A stretch of 36,044 bases of DNA from Flavobacterium piscis. Its GTDB lineage: Bacteria > Bacteroidota > Bacteroidia > Flavobacteriales > Flavobacteriaceae. The position numbers and the translations under genes are program-made. The stretch's first letter is position 1, and the number at the start of each line of letters is the position of its first letter. Below, in pieces: positions 24,507 to 32,482 of the stretch. The notes under the pieces were generated by a model. The model had not been told where the DNA came from, ran no database searches, and worked only from the letters and a program-made list of their open reading frames with translations. The DNA lies in assembly GCF_001686925.1 (NCBI RefSeq), contig NZ_LVEN01000021.1, forward strand, positions 1-36,044, read 5' to 3'.

Positions 24507-25622
24507 ATGAAAAAAGGATTTAAAAAAAACATTGGACTCTTGCATTTATGGCTAGGTCTTGGATCTGGTTTGATTGTTTTTATTGCTGCATTAACAGGCA
24601 GTATTTTAGTTTTTGAGAAGGAAATTGACAAAGCAATACATCCTGAATATTATACTGTTACTGCAATAGGAACTACTAAAAAAACAATTGACTATTGCAC
24701 GGATATTCTGGAGAAACAATATTCGATAAAAAAAATCACACGTATATATACCTATAATGATCCATCGCGTACGATGCAAATTTTAGGAAAAGACTCAGAT
24801 AAAAAAGCCCTATTTTTCTCTATTGATCCGTACACCGGAAAAGTTTTGGCGACAACTCCACAGGAAAAAAGGTTTTTTGTTTTTGTTTTAAAAATACACC
24901 GACAATTATTACTGGGAGAAACCGGCAAAATAATCATGGGAACTTCTTGCCTAATATTTGTTTTTATGCTTATTTCCGGATTAGTTTTATGGTGGCCAAA
25001 GAAAATAAAAAACCTAAAACAAAGATTAACGGTAAAATGGAACGCGTCTTTTAAAAGAGTCAATTGGGATTTCCATTCCACTTTTGGATTTTACAGTTTT
25101 CTAATTTTATTACTTATCTCACTAACCGGATTAAATTTTGCTTTTAGCTGGTTTCAAAACGGAGTTTATTTTGTGGCTGATGGAACGACAAAAAAACCTT
25201 CTGCAAAAGTAAAAAACCCAACAAAAACAGATCCTAAACTGAATCACACGGCTTTTTACCAAAGCATTTACAATAAGGCAGACAGCATTTTTCCGTATAC
25301 CGGAAACATTCAAATCAGAATGCCGGTTGATACCATTAATAGTATTTTGGTTTTAAAAGAATATTCAGAAAAAACAATACCCAATCAATCCAGTGCCGCT
25401 TATTTTGACAAATACACAGCCGAAGAAATTGAAGCAAGACCTTATGAGAATTTTTCGAACGGAGATAAAATAAGACGCTTGAACTACCCTATTCATACAG
25501 GAAGTATTTACGGTTTACCCACCAAAATATTGGCGTTTTTAGTTTCTCTTTTCGCTTTAACGTTACCTATTACAGGATTATTAATCTGGTTAGGGAAAAA
25601 GAAGAAAACAGCGAAATCTTAA
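24507..25622 (+). CDS. PepSY-domain membrane protein (PiuB/iron-uptake associated)
   Basis: I start at ATG 24507, since the frame upstream is not protein-like; this gives 371 residues. Four membrane helices are visible: LLHLWLGLGSGLIVFIAALTG, the helix around TSCLIFVFMLISGLVLWW, GFYSFLILLLISLTGLNFAF, and the C-terminal ILAFLVSLFALTLPITGLLI. Periplasmic PepSY-like segments lie between them, and conserved His residues (KIHRQLLLGE, WDFHSTFGF, IHTGSIYG) are placed as expected. Homologues often accompany TonB siderophore receptors and may reduce ferric siderophores at the membrane. None is adjacent here, but a siderophore-interacting protein is encoded about 4 kb away. Confidence 0.88.
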   Translation: MKKGFKKNIGLLHLWLGLGSGLIVFIAALTGSILVFEKEIDKAIHPEYYTVTAIGTTKKTIDYCTDILEKQYSIKKITRIYTYNDPSRTMQILGKDSDKKALFFSIDPYTGKVLATTPQEKRFFVFVLKIHRQLLLGETGKIIMGTSCLIFVFMLISGLVLWWPKKIKNLKQRLTVKWNASFKRVNWDFHSTFGFYSFLILLLISLTGLNFAFSWFQNGVYFVADGTTKKPSAKVKNPTKTDPKLNHTAFYQSIYNKADSIFPYTGNIQIRMPVDTINSILVLKEYSEKTIPNQSSAAYFDKYTAEEIEARPYENFSNGDKIRRLNYPIHTGSIYGLPTKILAFLVSLFALTLPITGLLIWLGKKKKTAKS

Positions 25623-25705
25623 TTTTTATATTTGTTTTATTATATTTAAAATTTGCCTTTAAAAACAAAATGTTGATAAATACTAAACACAACGAATGAT
25701 TATTA

Positions 25706-25899
25706 CGTACCTACGGCACGTTGTTATTTCATTTCTATTTATTTTCTACCAACATTTTGTGCCTAACGGGACTATTTACAAGCTTAAATACTTGAATAAT
25801 GGAATTTGTATCAATATAATTCAAGATGAAAATGTGCCTTTAGGCACAAAATGTTGGTAGAACATATAATTTCAAGTTCGCTAGCGTGCCGTAGGTACG
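25706..25899. repeat. 194-bp element with nested inverted repeats
   Basis: The outer arms are a perfect 15-bp inverted repeat (CGTACCTACGGCACG at 25706-25720 and its complement at 25885-25899). Inside are perfect 23-bp arms (25744-25766 and 25840-25862; word ACCAACATTTTGTGCC) and a further palindrome GTGCCTTTAGGCAC (25834-25847). It encodes no protein and lies between convergent genes. It could be a miniature inverted-repeat element, a REP-like element, or a structured RNA. Confidence 0.75.
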
Positions 25900-25904
25900 C
25901 AACA

Positions 25905-25949
25905 AAAAAGGATTTGAAGCTTTTTACTATTAAGCTTTAAATCCTTTTT
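25905..25949. terminator. Bidirectional terminator between convergent genes
   Basis: AAAAAGGATTTGAAGCTT (25905-25922) pairs with AAGCTTTAAATCCTTTTT (25932-25949), with one mismatch, giving A-runs and T-runs on both sides. It lies between the PepSY gene and the Bcr/CflA exporter gene that end toward each other. Confidence 0.85.
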
Positions 25950-26004
25950 AATACAATTCAATATTCCGAATCTAAATTAAGCGGAATTAGGTTTGTTGCA
26001 ATAT

Positions 26005-27231
26005 TTATTTTATTCCAGTCATTTTAACAGGAACAGCTGCCAAATTCTGTACTCTGTATCTGTTGAAAATTATGAAAACAATCACCACAATAAAGATTAG
26101 CGAAATATTAGCGAATCCTAATAGCAACTGGCTTTTCACGGCATATAAATTGACAAATCCGTAACTGAATAAAGAGCTTAACATATAAGTTCCTCCGCCT
26201 GTAAGTCCGCTGGCTACTCCGGCATTTTTAGAAAATCGACTTAAACAATAGCCGTAAATATTGTTAAAGATAAATCCACCACAAACGTTGATTCCCATTG
26301 TAAAACCAATTAGTGTATAAATATTGCTGGTAACAGAAGCGGTAGAAATCATCAACAATACCAAAATCACTTGTACGGTAACTGCTATAGTGACTTTTTT
26401 AGCCAAAGGTTTATGAATAAGCGATTTGGCAATAATGCCCCCTGTCATAACCGCTAAACCAGACAATAAAGAACTATAACCGGTTGTAATGGCCGAATAT
26501 CCCAATACACGTTCTACAATAAATGGACTTGATAAACTATACACGACAACAAGCCCAAAACAAATTGCCAGAATTAAAACGCCCAAAGTAAAATCGCCGG
26601 ATTTTAGCATTCCTGAATAGGTTTCTGCAATGTTTTTTAATTTAAAAGGATGAAAATATTTTAGAGATTCTCCGCTATATAAAAGTTCTAAAACCAGAAA
26701 AAGTAAAGATAATCCGCCAAGAAAATAAAAGTTAGATCTCCAGCCAAAACTATGTTCTAAATATCCGCCAAGAAACGGCGCCATAATAGGCGCACAAGCC
26801 CAAATGATCGAAAACAAACTGATATAACTCTTTAGCTTTTCGCCCGAATAAAGGTCGACGAAATAAGCTCGTTTGGCTATGACGATAAAGGCAATTGCGA
26901 TTCCCTGAATGATTCGCATGGCATAAATCACATAAATATCAGGTACTAACGCAATCACAAAACTTGTGGCGGAAAATACGGCAAGTGACGCAATATTAAT
27001 TTTAAAGCGTCCGAAACTGTCTAATATACTTCCTATAAAAATTTGGCTTACGCCGAGGCTAAACATAAAGAAGACTAACGAAAGCTGAATGGCTCCAGCT
27101 GAAACGTGTAAATCTTTTGCCATAGCAGGAAGTGAAGGCAAATAAATATCTGTGGCAAAACCTGATAACGGAATAAGGGACAGGGCTAATAAGGTACTAA
27201 AGCCCTTATGATTTTCTTTTAAAGTTCTCAT
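26005..27231 (-). CDS. Bcr/CflA-type MFS multidrug exporter
   Basis: The 408-residue protein has 12 predicted helices and Bcr/CflA features: the opening LIPLSGFATDIYLPSLPAMAK, the motif FIGSILDSFGRFKINI in the first cytoplasmic loop, and IIQGIAIAFIVIAKRAYFVDLY. Homologues export drugs such as bicyclomycin, chloramphenicol or sulfonamides; the substrate here is unknown. The start lies 25 bases from an 18-bp palindromic operator shared with the upstream TetR gene, which strongly suggests that it is repressed by that regulator and induced by its own substrate. Confidence 0.9.
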   Translation of the reverse strand: MRTLKENHKGFSTLLALSLIPLSGFATDIYLPSLPAMAKDLHVSAGAIQLSLVFFMFSLGVSQIFIGSILDSFGRFKINIASLAVFSATSFVIALVPDIYVIYAMRIIQGIAIAFIVIAKRAYFVDLYSGEKLKSYISLFSIIWACAPIMAPFLGGYLEHSFGWRSNFYFLGGLSLLFLVLELLYSGESLKYFHPFKLKNIAETYSGMLKSGDFTLGVLILAICFGLVVVYSLSSPFIVERVLGYSAITTGYSSLLSGLAVMTGGIIAKSLIHKPLAKKVTIAVTVQVILVLLMISTASVTSNIYTLIGFTMGINVCGGFIFNNIYGYCLSRFSKNAGVASGLTGGGTYMLSSLFSYGFVNLYAVKSQLLLGFANISLIFIVVIVFIIFNRYRVQNLAAVPVKMTGIK

Positions 27232-27255
27232 TTTTTTAAATTAATTAATATTAAA

Positions 27256-27273
27256 TTAGACCGATCGGTCTAA
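27256..27273. promoter_or_regulatory. TetR operator for the exporter gene
   Basis: TTAGACCGATCGGTCTAA is a perfect 18-bp palindrome located between the TetR stop and the exporter ATG. It has the same core AGACCGNNCGGTCT as the site in the tetR promoter, so both are very likely bound by the TetR protein encoded here. A plausible TTTG (minus strand 27284-27281) lies on its upstream side. Confidence 0.88.
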
Positions 27274-27289
27274 AAAAGTTCAAAAAAAA

Positions 27290-27871
27290 CTACAATACAT
27301 AGTTTTCGAATTCGGTTTTAATGCTGTCTAGGATAATTTTCATCTGATCATCGTTACCTAAAATTTTTCTACATAAAATAGCGCCTTCAATCATGGCAAA
27401 AACTTTTATGCTAAAATGTTCCGGATTAATATCTGATGATAATTCTTTATTTTTTATTCCTTCTTCAGCAATAATAAAAAATCTGTTTTGAGCAGAACGA
27501 ATGGCTTTTTTTACCTGTTCCTTCATAGCAGGATTGGTATCGTCAGCTTCTGTTCCAAAATTCAAAATCGGACAGCCATCGGCCGTATTGATGTCATTGG
27601 CATAGACATCCAATAAATTAAACAGTTTCTCTTTGGCCGATTTTCCTTCAGCTACAGCTGTATTCAATTTAGTAGACAATTGAGATCTGAGATAAAGAAA
27701 TGATTCTTTGCAAATTTCTTCTTTGTTCTCAAAATTTCCGTAAATACCGCCTTTTGCCAGTTTGGTAGCTTCCATAATATCGCTCAATGAAGTTCCTGCC
27801 ATCCCCTTTTTGTTGATTATAGGAGCCGATGCTTCGATAATAAATTGTCTGGTTCTTTCTGCTTTACTCAT
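27290..27871 (-). CDS. TetR-family transcriptional repressor
   Basis: I start at ATG 27871 (193 residues); a longer frame from 27922 would overlap the promoter and operator and is rejected. The N-terminal TetR helix-turn-helix is plain: RTRQFIIEASAPIINKKG, then TSLSDIMEATKLAKGGIYGNF (residues about 27-47) and ENKEEI. The C-terminal ligand and dimer domain is diverse, with DGCPILNFGTEADDTN in the middle. The gene sits 58 bases upstream of the Bcr/CflA exporter on the same strand. A perfect promoter with the operator in its spacer precedes it, so it should repress itself and the exporter. Confidence 0.92.
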   Translation of the reverse strand: MSKAERTRQFIIEASAPIINKKGMAGTSLSDIMEATKLAKGGIYGNFENKEEICKESFLYLRSQLSTKLNTAVAEGKSAKEKLFNLLDVYANDINTADGCPILNFGTEADDTNPAMKEQVKKAIRSAQNRFFIIAEEGIKNKELSSDINPEHFSIKVFAMIEGAILCRKILGNDDQMKIILDSIKTEFENYVL

Positions 27872-27891
27872 AGCTTTCTTATTTGAGGGAA

Positions 27892-27923
27892 CAAATTTAG
27901 ACCGTTCGGTCTTTATTTGCAAA
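27892..27923 (-). promoter_or_regulatory. tetR promoter with operator in the spacer
   Basis: On the minus strand TTTG (27923-27920) is followed after 20 bases by TAAATTTG (27899-27892), an exact Bacteroidota promoter. The operator AGACCG-TT-CGGTCT (27899-27912) fills most of the spacer and touches the -7 box, so bound repressor must block RNA polymerase. The ATG lies 21 bases beyond the -7 box. Confidence 0.9.
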
Positions 27924-28046
27924 TGTTTTAACTTTTAATTTAATTATGAGATAGTTATCTGGTTTTTATTTTTGAGAAAATCGCCCGCGGATTGTACGGA
28001 TCATGCGGGTTGTCGCTGATTTATTTTTAAAATTCTTTGTGTGATT

Positions 28047-28079
28047 AACTTTGTCAAAGTTTTAAACTTTGACAAAGTT
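28047..28079. repeat. 33-bp palindrome
   Basis: Arms of 16 bases (AACTTTGTCAAAGTTT and its exact complement) are separated by one T. Near it are CCGCGGATTGTACGGATCATGCGGG-like words typical of flavobacterial intergenic repeats. It lies 40 bases after the transporter gene stop (28120, minus) and may work as a terminator or mRNA-stabilising structure. Confidence 0.75.
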
Positions 28080-28119
28080 GGTATTGAATGATAATTTAAT
28101 TTAAAAACTGAAAAATCTT

Positions 28120-29115
28120 TTATTTCGGAAAATAATTGCCTTTCCATAACAGTTTCACAGATCCTATTGCAACTCCTAAAACCACGATATTCATTACACA
28201 AAAGATTATTATGGCCAATATAGAAACCGTAATATTAGTAGTTTTTAAAGCAAAAATCGAAAGTCCCTGCGATAAGGTGGCTATCCCAAAAGTGTACGCC
28301 CAATATCCGGGTGCAAAAGCTTGTTCTTTTAGCCATTTTAGGACAAAAGTTATGGCAACAAATACAAATAAAGCATATCCCATTAAACCATAAACAATTG
28401 GGATGCTTAAATTTTTTCCAGCCAAAACCTGATAGGCTACGAATAAAATTACCGCTGGTGCCATATAAATTCCCATAAAGTTTCTGGTTTTGGCTCCAAG
28501 TCCGCCAATCGTTAATTGCTGTGTAATAACAGAATCCATAATGAGCCAGGAAATAGTTCCAATGCCCAAAAGTACATAGCCGTAATTGGTATATCCCAAT
28601 AATCCCGCTACAAGTGCATTAACCAAAATGCTGGCGGTAAAAGTCAGGAATAAAGAAGGCGTTGTCTGTTCGGTTTGACGTTCTTGTGTCCATAAGCATG
28701 AAAGTTTATAAGCTCCGTAAATAAGATTTAAAATTGAACCTATCCAAAACAATGAAATAGCAATTGACAAACTATAAATGTGAACTGCAATGGCCATCAA
28801 TATGATAGATTCAGGAATTAAAGCCAGAAACGACGATTGTACCGGATCGTGGAATTCTGTTACCGCCAATTTTCTGTGCTGAATCCATTTGTTGCAGTAG
28901 AGCAAGAGCCACCATAAAAAAGAAACTATGGCTAATCCTTCCAGAACTTCGCCAATGTAAGAAGGTAAATTCCATAGTGAAGTGCCATTTCTCCAGGCGT
29001 TTCCTGTTTCTGCCAATCCTAAAGTCATGGCAAAAAAGGATGCGGGCGCAATGGGTAATGTAATCTTTTGTTTTTGAAGTTGTTGTTGGGTGGTTTTGTC
29101 TGTGATTTTATCCAT
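28120..29115 (-). CDS. TDT-family transporter (TehA-like, SLAC1 superfamily)
   Basis: I start at ATG 29115 (331 residues). The product has about 10 hydrophobic helices and opens with PIAPASFFAMTLGLAETGNAWR, the signature of TehA/TDT proteins. Members carry C4-dicarboxylates or anions, and TehA overexpression gives tellurite resistance in E. coli; the normal substrate here is unknown. The gene is divergent from an AraC regulator at 29209, and the 93-base gap holds overlapping -7 boxes for both, so that regulator may control it. Confidence 0.85.
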   Translation of the reverse strand: MDKITDKTTQQQLQKQKITLPIAPASFFAMTLGLAETGNAWRNGTSLWNLPSYIGEVLEGLAIVSFLWWLLLYCNKWIQHRKLAVTEFHDPVQSSFLALIPESIILMAIAVHIYSLSIAISLFWIGSILNLIYGAYKLSCLWTQERQTEQTTPSLFLTFTASILVNALVAGLLGYTNYGYVLLGIGTISWLIMDSVITQQLTIGGLGAKTRNFMGIYMAPAVILFVAYQVLAGKNLSIPIVYGLMGYALFVFVAITFVLKWLKEQAFAPGYWAYTFGIATLSQGLSIFALKTTNITVSILAIIIFCVMNIVVLGVAIGSVKLLWKGNYFPK

Positions 29116-29132
29116 TATTAAAATATTTGATT

Positions 29133-29150
29133 TAACTTTGAGCAAAATTA
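29133..29150. promoter_or_regulatory. Overlapping divergent -7 boxes / palindrome
   Basis: TAACTTTG (29133-29140, plus) and TAATTTTG (29150-29143, minus) are both -7-like and form a near-perfect palindrome TAAcTTTG-AG-CAAAaTTA. The minus box is about 28 bases before the transporter ATG. Neither has a good -33 element. The palindrome could equally be an operator. Confidence 0.4.
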
Positions 29151-29208
29151 TACTGATTTAAACGTTTTATAATTGTAATATCATTCGTTAATTTAGTAAT
29201 ATGTTGTT

Positions 29209-30048
29209 ATGATAAAAACCAATTTATATCTTCCGTACGAAGTTGTTTTTAAAGAAATAAACGAATCCCTGCATACCGAAGTAGGCAACAATTTCTTTGA
29301 ATTGCTTTATATTGTTTCCGGAACCGGAGTACAAACCATCAACGAAAATCGATTATCCTATGAACCGGGACATCTTTTTTTGATCACGCCTCAGGATACT
29401 CATTCTTTGGAAATTAAAAGTCCAACAACTATTTTTCAGCTGCGTTTTACGGATATCTACATTAAAAACGGACCTTTTACATCCAATAATCTTTATAAAC
29501 TCGAATACATATTACAGCATGCCCATCATCAGCCGGGCTGTATTTTAAAAAGAATTACCGACAAAAATCTGGTGCATCCTGTTATCGAAGCCATCAGGCA
29601 TGAATATCACAATCCCACTTTATACAATACAGAACTGATTCAGTTACTAATCAATACACTTATTGTTATTATTGCCCGAAATATCTCTGAATATCTTCCG
29701 GAAAACATCAACAAACAATCTGACGGAAAAACGCATCATCTTCTTGAATACATTCAGACTCACATTTATGAACCTGAAAAACTGAGTGTAACGGTTATGA
29801 GCCAAAAATTTGGAATTTCAGAAACGTATCTCGGCAGGTATTTTAAGAAACAAGCCAGTGAAACGCTACAGGATTACATCTCAAAATACCGAATAAAACT
29901 GGTCGAAAACCGATTGCTTTATAGTGATTTGCGTGTGGGTGAAATTGCAAACGAATTGGGTTTTAATGATGAAAGCCATCTCAATAAAATCTTCAAAAAA
30001 CATAGAGGTACTACTCCCTCTGCGTTTAGAAAAAATCAGGTGAATTAA
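29209..30048 (+). CDS. AraC-family transcriptional regulator
   Basis: The protein has 279 residues: an N-terminal cupin fold (about 1-110, with LLYIVSGTGVQTINENRLSYEPG and the HSLEIKS segment) and a C-terminal AraC domain (about 175-277; LSVTVMSQKFGISETYLGRYFKKQ and RVGEIANELGFNDESHLNKIFKKH). It is divergent from the TDT transporter gene and lies 201 bases before the small DoxX gene on the same strand. Between it and that gene are two direct half-sites spaced 21 bases, a typical AraC-type arrangement, so regulation of the DoxX gene is likely. The ligand is unknown. Confidence 0.9.
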   Translation: MIKTNLYLPYEVVFKEINESLHTEVGNNFFELLYIVSGTGVQTINENRLSYEPGHLFLITPQDTHSLEIKSPTTIFQLRFTDIYIKNGPFTSNNLYKLEYILQHAHHQPGCILKRITDKNLVHPVIEAIRHEYHNPTLYNTELIQLLINTLIVIIARNISEYLPENINKQSDGKTHHLLEYIQTHIYEPEKLSVTVMSQKFGISETYLGRYFKKQASETLQDYISKYRIKLVENRLLYSDLRVGEIANELGFNDESHLNKIFKKHRGTTPSAFRKNQVN

Positions 30049-30141
30049 CTTGATTCTAATCATCATGTTTTAATGGGATTATGAATCCTTATTTCTAAAT
30101 TTTCTTTAATACTAAGACTTCGAAATTATATCAGCTTATAG

Positions 30142-30218
30142 ATTGTCTGTTTCAAAGTTTAAATTGTCTGTTTCAACATTATTTCAATTTTAAATTGATG
30201 GCTTATGGCGCAAATTTG
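30142..30218 (+). promoter_or_regulatory. AraC-type direct half-sites and promoter of the DoxX gene
   Basis: ATTGTCTGTTTCAA occurs twice exactly, at 30142-30155 and 30163-30176, a 21-base period that puts both on one DNA face. A near-consensus -7 box CAAATTTG lies at 30211-30218, 47 bases after the start of the proximal TTGTC. There is no -33 element, as expected for an activated promoter. A related site with the same spacings is at 34337-34412. Confidence 0.7.
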
Positions 30219-30249
30219 TCCTATAAATCAACTTAAAAAAATAGAAATC

Positions 30250-30639
30250 ATGAGTACAAAAACAACAAAAATTATTTACTGGACAGGAATCATTTTAACT
30301 TCTTTATGGTTTGGAGCAAGCGGCTTCTTTGAACTAACTACAAATCCTATTGTCTGGGGCATCACACAACAATTGGGTTATCCCGAACATTTTATTTATT
30401 TACTTGGCGTAATGAAAGTTGGCGGAGTAATTACCTTATTAATCCCAAACAAATTACTACGATTGAAAGAATGGGTATTTGCCGGAGTATTTTTTGATAT
30501 TACTTTCGCTTTCTTTTCAAAACTTGCCGTTTTAGGTTTTCCCGCGACTACTGATGCTATTATTGCTTTTATAATGGTGAGTGTGACTTATATTATGTTT
30601 AGAAAATTGTATACAGCAACTTATACGTTACCCAATTAA
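30250..30639 (+). CDS. Small DoxX-like membrane protein
   Basis: I start at ATG 30250 (129 residues), since the longer frame covers the promoter. Four hydrophobic helices are visible: IIYWTGIILTSLWFGASGFF, HFIYLLGVMKVGGVITLLI, VFAGVFFDITFAFFSKLAV and AIIAFIMVSVTYIMF. This matches the DoxX-like family of short membrane proteins of unknown activity, some linked to redox or detoxification systems. It follows an AraC regulator gene and has AraC-type half-sites directly upstream, so it is probably an inducible target of that regulator. It differs from the fused DoxD-DoxA protein at 5862-6866. Confidence 0.85.
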   Translation: MSTKTTKIIYWTGIILTSLWFGASGFFELTTNPIVWGITQQLGYPEHFIYLLGVMKVGGVITLLIPNKLLRLKEWVFAGVFFDITFAFFSKLAVLGFPATTDAIIAFIMVSVTYIMFRKLYTATYTLPN

Positions 30640-30672
30640 GCTTTAAAGTTTTTCTGTTTTAATCTCAAAATT

Positions 30673-30739
30673 CCGATAGCTATCGGGAGCTAAGTTTCAA
30701 AGTTTTTCAACTAGAAACCTTGCTCCCGAAGTCTCGGGA
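30673..30739. repeat. Palindromic intergenic element (CCGATAGCTATCGG type)
   Basis: CCGATAGCTATCGG (30673-30686) is a perfect palindrome. TCGGGAGCTAAGTTTC (30683-30698) pairs with GAAACCTTGCTCCCGA (30714-30729) with two mismatches, and TCCCGA/TCGGGA (30724-30739) forms a third alternative stem. The stems exclude one another. It lies between the DoxX gene and the first DUF1223 gene and resembles repeated intergenic DNA of flavobacteria. Confidence 0.7.
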
Positions 30740-30769
30740 TTACTTTTTACAATCACTCAAATAAACCAT

Positions 30770-31570
30770 ATGAAAAATACACTCTTAATAACCGCCCTGA
30801 TTGCGCTTTCCGTACTTTTTTCTCTAAACTGTTTCATGTTTCCTGATAGTTACGAAGAACTATCAGGAAAGTTAAAATCAGAGAAAATCGAAATACAAAC
30901 TTCTAATAATAAAGGATTTGCTGTTGTAGAACTTTTTACTTCCGAAGGTTGTTCGAGCTGCCCTCCTGCAGATGAGTTGATGGCGAAACTACAAATCGAA
31001 AACAAAGATAAAAACATTTATTTCCTGACGTACCATGTTGATTATTGGGATCGTTTGGGCTGGAAAGATCAATTCAGTTCAAACGAATTTACCGTTCGTC
31101 AGCAACAATATCAAAAATGGCTGAATCTTTATGTCATGTACACACCTCAATTTATCATCAACGGAATGACCGAATTTGCAGGTTATAATGAGACTACACT
31201 TTCTAAAAAGATTTCTGATGCTTTGGCAATGCGACAAACTTCAAATCTGGAACTTAGTGCTCGTTCTGAGAAAGATTCTTTAGCAATTCATTTTAAAACT
31301 GATGTATTAAAGCAAAATACCAATTTGTTTATTGCCATAATTCAAAAAGAAGCCATTTCGAAAGTGGCACGTGGCGAAAATAAAGGAAATACTTTGCATC
31401 ACATTCAGATTGTGAGACAGCTTAAAAGTTTTGTTTTAAATGAAAAAGAAGGAAATATTGTAATTGAAAAACCTGCAAATTTCAACACCAAAGACTGGGA
31501 ATTAATAGGTTTTATTCAAAATACTTCGACTGGAAAAATTTCCGCTACAGCGAAAGTTAACTTGAAATAG
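30770..31570 (+). CDS. DUF1223 thioredoxin-like secreted protein (copy 1)
   Basis: The 266-residue protein has an N-terminal hydrophobic signal (LLITALIALSVLFSLNCF) and a DUF1223 domain with the thioredoxin-like motif FTSEGCSSCPPADE (Cys61 and Cys64), then VDYWDRLGWKD and YTPQFIINGMTEFAGY. It should lie in the periplasm or be membrane-anchored; the CxxC pair suggests a redox or copper-linked activity, but no function is established for the family. A paralogue at 34704-35474 shares these motifs. A terminator follows 32 bases after the stop. Confidence 0.88.
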   Translation: MKNTLLITALIALSVLFSLNCFMFPDSYEELSGKLKSEKIEIQTSNNKGFAVVELFTSEGCSSCPPADELMAKLQIENKDKNIYFLTYHVDYWDRLGWKDQFSSNEFTVRQQQYQKWLNLYVMYTPQFIINGMTEFAGYNETTLSKKISDALAMRQTSNLELSARSEKDSLAIHFKTDVLKQNTNLFIAIIQKEAISKVARGENKGNTLHHIQIVRQLKSFVLNEKEGNIVIEKPANFNTKDWELIGFIQNTSTGKISATAKVNLK

Positions 31571-31602
31571 GGATTGCCCACGGATTGCACGGATTTAAAT
31601 AG

Positions 31603-31645
31603 ATATTCACTGATCTATTTTTATGATCAGTGAATATTTTTTTGC
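31603..31645 (+). terminator. Terminator after DUF1223 copy 1
   Basis: ATATTCACTGATC (31603-31615) pairs perfectly with GATCAGTGAATAT (31625-31637) around a 9-base loop, followed by a run of eight Ts. It overlaps the start of the next repeat element. Confidence 0.85.
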
Positions 31646-31700
31646 CACAGATTACACAAATTAAAAACATTAATCACTTTAATCTGTGTAATCTGTGGCA
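31643..31700. repeat. Inverted repeat element (TGCCACAGATTACACA type)
   Basis: TGCCACAGATTACACA (31643-31658) and its exact complement (31685-31700) enclose 26 bases, with the pairing extending imperfectly inward (ATTAAA/TTTAAT). It lies between convergent genes (DUF1223 copy 1 and the response regulator), and related words occur at 10070-10190 and 31571-31595 (CCCACGGATTGCACGGATT). It is a member of the flavobacterial intergenic repeat class. Confidence 0.8.
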
Positions 31701-31714
31701 TTTTAAATCATAGA

Positions 31715-32482
31715 TTATCTATTCTCTAACCAACTCAAAAATGCAGTGGCTTTATCTTTACCAACCAGTAATTTTTCTTCTGTTGGAATAGTTAACTTGA
31801 GGTTTAACTTACGTGAAAAATAATGTTCTGCTTCTCTAATGGCAGAAAAGTTAACCAAATATTGTCTGTTAGTTCTAAAGAATTGCGTTGGCGATAAAAG
31901 CTTATGAACCTCATCAAGAGATTGTGTAATTTGGTACTCGGCCTTATCGAAAGTCATAATCGTTGGCGTTTCGTTTTTAATATAAAAAAACGCAATATTC
32001 TCTGTAAGAACGGTTTGATATTTATTGTTTTTAAAAACCAAAAAACTACTCTTCCCAGTATTCTCGCCTGTTCTGGTTAATAAGTACTCAAAATCAGGCA
32101 TTGCTTTTTTATTTCTTTGAAAGAAATTCTTTAATTCTCCTGCTTTCTTAATCGCCTGAGCAATGCTTTCTCTTGAGAATGGTTTCAATACATAATCAAT
32201 TCCGTTTGATTTGAATGCTTCAATCGCATAATCATCAAATGCCGTACAGAAAATTACAGGCGATAAAACTTCGACATTTTTAAAAATTTCAAAACACAAT
32301 CCGTCAGCCAGTTGAATATCCATAAAAATAAGATCAGGCTGATCGTTGTCTGATAAATAACTCACAGCACCGTCTATACTTTGAATGTACGACAAAATTT
32401 GAGCATCTGGCCTGATACTCAATATAAGCTGGCCAAGTGCTTTGGCCGTTTTTACTTCATCTTCAATTATTACGATAGTCAT
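31715..32482 (-). CDS. LytTR-family response regulator
   Basis: The 255-residue protein has a receiver domain (about 1-120) with acidic pair Glu7/Asp8, phospho-acceptor Asp55 (LIFMDIQLAD) and Lys100 (DYVLKPFS). A LytTR DNA-binding domain follows (about 150-255; FFRTNRQYLVNFSAIREAEHYFSRKLNL). It overlaps the upstream histidine kinase gene by 20 bases, so the pair is co-translated and forms one LytS/LytR-type two-component system. Targets are not visible. LytTR regulators bind direct repeats, but I found no obvious pair near the promoter. Confidence 0.93.
   Translation of the reverse strand: MTIVIIEDEVKTAKALGQLILSIRPDAQILSYIQSIDGAVSYLSDNDQPDLIFMDIQLADGLCFEIFKNVEVLSPVIFCTAFDDYAIEAFKSNGIDYVLKPFSRESIAQAIKKAGELKNFFQRNKKAMPDFEYLLTRTGENTGKSSFLVFKNNKYQTVLTENIAFFYIKNETPTIMTFDKAEYQITQSLDEVHKLLSPTQFFRTNRQYLVNFSAIREAEHYFSRKLNLKLTIPTEEKLLVGKDKATAFLSWLENR

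Noticed and set aside
27872..27922. Longer N-terminus of the TetR protein
   Set aside because: It would cover the perfect promoter and its operator; the helix-turn-helix begins properly at ATG 27871.
28001..28201. 66-codon minus-strand frame near the end of the TDT transporter
   Set aside because: It overlaps the transporter gene and the 33-bp palindrome, and shows no protein-like features.
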